From Putridiphycobacter sp045110285 (GTDB taxonomy: Bacteria; Bacteroidota; Bacteroidia; Flavobacteriales_D; Crocinitomicaceae): a stretch of DNA of 64,000 nucleotides. Location of the stretch: positions 14,315 to 78,314 of the forward strand of contig JBGCGA010000057.1 in NCBI GenBank assembly GCA_045110285.1. Reading direction: 5' to 3'. The position numbers and the translations under genes are program-made. Positions 61,790 through 64,000 of the stretch are shown here, one piece after another. The notes under the pieces were generated by a model that worked only from the letters and a program-made list of their open reading frames with translations, did no database searches and was not told the DNA's origin. Position 1 is the stretch's first letter. Every line of letters begins with the position of its first letter.

Positions 61790-64000
61790 ATGACGCCTGA
61801 CCATCCAAAAAAACTATTCTTACTAGATGCGTTTGCACTTATTTACCGTGCATATTATGCATTCATCAAAAACCCAAGGTTAAATAGCAAAGGTCAGAAT
61901 ACATCAGCTGCATTTGGGTTTACAAATGCCATGCTCGATATTATTAAAAAAGAAAAGCCAACACACATGGCAGTTGTTTTTGATGCGCCGGGCGATACGA
62001 ATAGAGTAAGTGATTTTGCAGACTATAAAGCAAACCGTGAAGCCATGCCTGAGGACATTCGAAATATGTTAGAGCCCATTAAAGAGATTGTGGCTGCCTT
62101 TGATATTCCTATGTTAATGCTAGAAGGTTTTGAAGCGGATGATATTATTGGAACCATAGCAAAACGCGCAGAAAAGGAGGGTTTTGTAACGTATATGATG
62201 ACACCTGATAAGGATTTTGCTCAGTTAGTGTCTGACAATATTTTTATGTATAAACCGGGGCGTGGTGGCAAGCCTGCTGAAGTTTGGGGCATCCCAGAAG
62301 TCAAAGAGAAATTTGAAGTGGAAGACCCAATTCAAGTGATTGATATATTGGGCTTATGGGGAGATGCCGTTGATAATATCCCTGGTATACCGGGGATAGG
62401 AGAGAAGACGAGTAAAAAATTGGTGAAGCAGTATGGTTCCGTAGAAGGTTTGATAGCGAATGCGCATGAACTAAAGGGGAAGCAAAAAGAAAATGTCATC
62501 AACTTTGCAGAGCAAGGCATTATGTCAAAATTATTGGCCACTATTATTTTAGATGTGCCGGTGGAGTTTAACGAAGAAGCATTGGTTCGCACGGAACCAG
62601 ATCCAGAAAAAGTAAGGGCAATATTTACTGAACTCGAGTTCAAAAATATGGCGAGAAGGGTTTTAGGAGAAGAGATCATCATTCCATCTCCTGCAAAGTC
62701 TAGCGAAGGACAATTGGATTTGTTTGGCACGCCGCAAATGGCAATGGATGTCGAAGTGCAGGAAGATAATCAAGGTCCTGTAAAAACAATGGCTGACGTT
62801 ACAGTTGACTATCAATTAGTGGTGTCAAAAGAAAAGCGAAAGCAAGTATTGGATTTGATTTTAAAAGAAAAATCAGTTTGTTTTGATACCGAAACAACCG
62901 GTTTAGATGCCATTACTTCTGATATTGTTGGTTTAGCCATTTCATTCAAAAAAGGAAGTGGTTTTTACATTGCTATTCCAAAAGGAGAAGAAAAAGCAAT
63001 TTTAGAGGAGTTCAATCCTTATTTTGAAAGTGAAACCATTGAGAAAATTGCACATAATTTAAAGTTCGATTTAAAGGTAATTGCCAAGTATGGCATTGAG
63101 GTTAAGGGACCAATTTTCGATACAATGATTGCCCATTACCTGTTCAATCCTGAAGGGAAGCACAGCATGGATTATTTAGCAGAATTGTTTTTGAATTACC
63201 AACCAGTTTCTATTGAAACGTTAATTGGTAAGAAAGGAAAAAATCAGTTGAATATGGGCGATTTAGAACCTGAGAAAATTGCTGATTATGCTTGCGAAGA
63301 TGCCGATATCACTTTTCAATTAAAAGAAATTTTCCAAAAGGAAATTGATAAGCCTCACTTAAAGGATTTATTCTATGACATGGAAATGCCCTTGGTACCT
63401 ATCTTAAAAGATATGGAGCTGGAAGGCATTAATCTAGATGTGCCCATGTTGAATCAATTTTCAGCAGATTTAGAAAAGGATTTAACCAGATTAGAAACAG
63501 ATATTAAAGAATTAGCAGGTGTTTCAGATTTCAATTTAGATTCGCCAAAACAATTAGGAGAGGTTCTATTTGACGTCATGCAAATTGATGCGAAAGCTAA
63601 GAAGACCAAAACAGGTCAGTATTCCACCAGTGAAGACACCTTGCAAAAATTAGCAGCTAAACACGAAATTATTCCTCATATTTTAGATTATCGATCACTC
63701 AAAAAATTAAAAAGCACTTATGTGGATGCTTTTCCAGAATTAGTGAATGAAACTACAGGAAGAATTCATACCCATTACATGCAAACCATTGCCGCAACGG
63801 GTCGTTTGAGTTCTACAAATCCTAATTTACAGAACATCCCAATTAGAACAGAGCGTGGCAGAGAAATGCGTAAAACATTTATTCCTCGTGATGAAACCTA
63901 TCAGCTAATGGCAGCAGATTATTCTCAAATTGAGTTAAGAATTATTGCCGCTTTAGCCAAGGAGGATAATATGATTAAAGCCTTTAAAGATGGTTTAGAT
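61790..64000 (+). CDS. polA: DNA polymerase I (N-terminal part; runs off the window end)
   Basis: 737 codons of an open frame starting at ATG 61790; the 3' end lies beyond the window. The 5'-3' exonuclease domain (1-about 290) has L-L-D-A-F-A-L-I-Y-R, E-G-F-E-A-D-D-I-I-G-T and P-G-I-P-G-I-G-E-K-T. The 3'-5' exonuclease domain (about 340-520) keeps its motifs: F-D-T-E-T-T-G (Exo I), H-N-L-K-F-D (Exo II) and Y-A-C-E-D-A-D (Exo III), so proofreading is intact, unlike Taq-type enzymes. The polymerase motif A D-Y-S-Q-I-E-L-R is near residue 710; later motifs lie past the end. A near-consensus -7 element TACATTCG lies at 61759-61766. Confidence 0.93.
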   Translation, partial: MTPDHPKKLFLLDAFALIYRAYYAFIKNPRLNSKGQNTSAAFGFTNAMLDIIKKEKPTHMAVVFDAPGDTNRVSDFADYKANREAMPEDIRNMLEPIKEIVAAFDIPMLMLEGFEADDIIGTIAKRAEKEGFVTYMMTPDKDFAQLVSDNIFMYKPGRGGKPAEVWGIPEVKEKFEVEDPIQVIDILGLWGDAVDNIPGIPGIGEKTSKKLVKQYGSVEGLIANAHELKGKQKENVINFAEQGIMSKLLATIILDVPVEFNEEALVRTEPDPEKVRAIFTELEFKNMARRVLGEEIIIPSPAKSSEGQLDLFGTPQMAMDVEVQEDNQGPVKTMADVTVDYQLVVSKEKRKQVLDLILKEKSVCFDTETTGLDAITSDIVGLAISFKKGSGFYIAIPKGEEKAILEEFNPYFESETIEKIAHNLKFDLKVIAKYGIEVKGPIFDTMIAHYLFNPEGKHSMDYLAELFLNYQPVSIETLIGKKGKNQLNMGDLEPEKIADYACEDADITFQLKEIFQKEIDKPHLKDLFYDMEMPLVPILKDMELEGINLDVPMLNQFSADLEKDLTRLETDIKELAGVSDFNLDSPKQLGEVLFDVMQIDAKAKKTKTGQYSTSEDTLQKLAAKHEIIPHILDYRSLKKLKSTYVDAFPELVNETTGRIHTHYMQTIAATGRLSSTNPNLQNIPIRTERGREMRKTFIPRDETYQLMAADYSQIELRIIAALAKEDNMIKAFKDGLD

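Overview
The window reads as chromosomal DNA of a low-GC member of the Bacteroidota, most likely a Flavobacteriia-type bacterium. Four things support this. Several secreted proteins end in a type IX secretion (T9SS, Por) sorting domain, recognised by an N-P-Nx-P-rich start and a K-rich end. Many genes are preceded by the Bacteroidota -7 element TAnnTTTG, in the best cases with a TTG/TTTG about 19-21 nt upstream. There is a parA-parB-DUF5683 order and a TonB receptor with a carboxypeptidase-regulatory-like N-terminus. I see no rRNA, tRNA, CRISPR array, insertion sequence or prophage.

Layout. 1-1461: a PBP4-type D,D-peptidase. 1504-9561: an exopolysaccharide operon (asparagine synthase, GT4, Wza-like exporter, Wzc-like tyrosine kinase/co-polymerase, RmlC, WecA/MraY-like initiating transferase, small protein), closed by a strong bidirectional terminator shared with a cold-shock gene. 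9955-14480: a TonB receptor and an M49 peptidase lipoprotein. 14780-20840: an FG-GAP T9SS protein, a nitronate monooxygenase-like enzyme, a LamG/T9SS pseudogene with two in-frame TGA codons, and a fatty-acid desaturase. 21163-28200: a sodium:solute symporter, thioredoxin, then a five-gene operon (TPMT-like methyltransferase, lipoprotein, FAD oxidoreductase, membrane polyferredoxin, DPM-like GT2). 28315-30563: parA, parB, DUF5683.

30653-35636: a YceI lipoprotein, two tandemly duplicated lipoproteins of unknown function, a DAO-family oxidase, menC and recR. 35714-40970: a second polysaccharide operon (sugar epimerase, second asparagine synthase, GT4, LbH acetyltransferase, GT2). 41046-47675: an Omp28-like T9SS protein with a thioredoxin motif, trxB, an SF2 helicase and a DUF4397 duplication protein. 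47792-51361: a small secreted protein and two membrane proteins with degenerate SpoIIE/RsbU phosphatase domains. 51351-55275 (minus): yebC, SDR, menA, a hypothetical, and a small membrane protein broken or recoded at A_AAA_AAC. 55404-61667: a VOC protein, a small secreted protein, a sparse region with a decayed ORF and an unlisted small membrane protein, a DEAD-box helicase and a GT2/UPF0104/methyltransferase operon. 61790-64000: polA, cut by the window end.

Functional themes: envelope polysaccharide synthesis is split over two loci. Redox biology is represented by TrxA/TrxB, menaquinone genes MenA/MenC, and the FAD-polyferredoxin operon. Genome maintenance is represented by ParAB, RecR, PolA and helicases. 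No single large novel system stands out. The best candidates for undescribed biology are the redox-glycosyltransferase operon, the pair of degenerate SpoIIE membrane proteins, the tandem lipoprotein pair with its palindromic upstream site, and the small membrane proteins. All calls come from reading the sequence; no database search was run.
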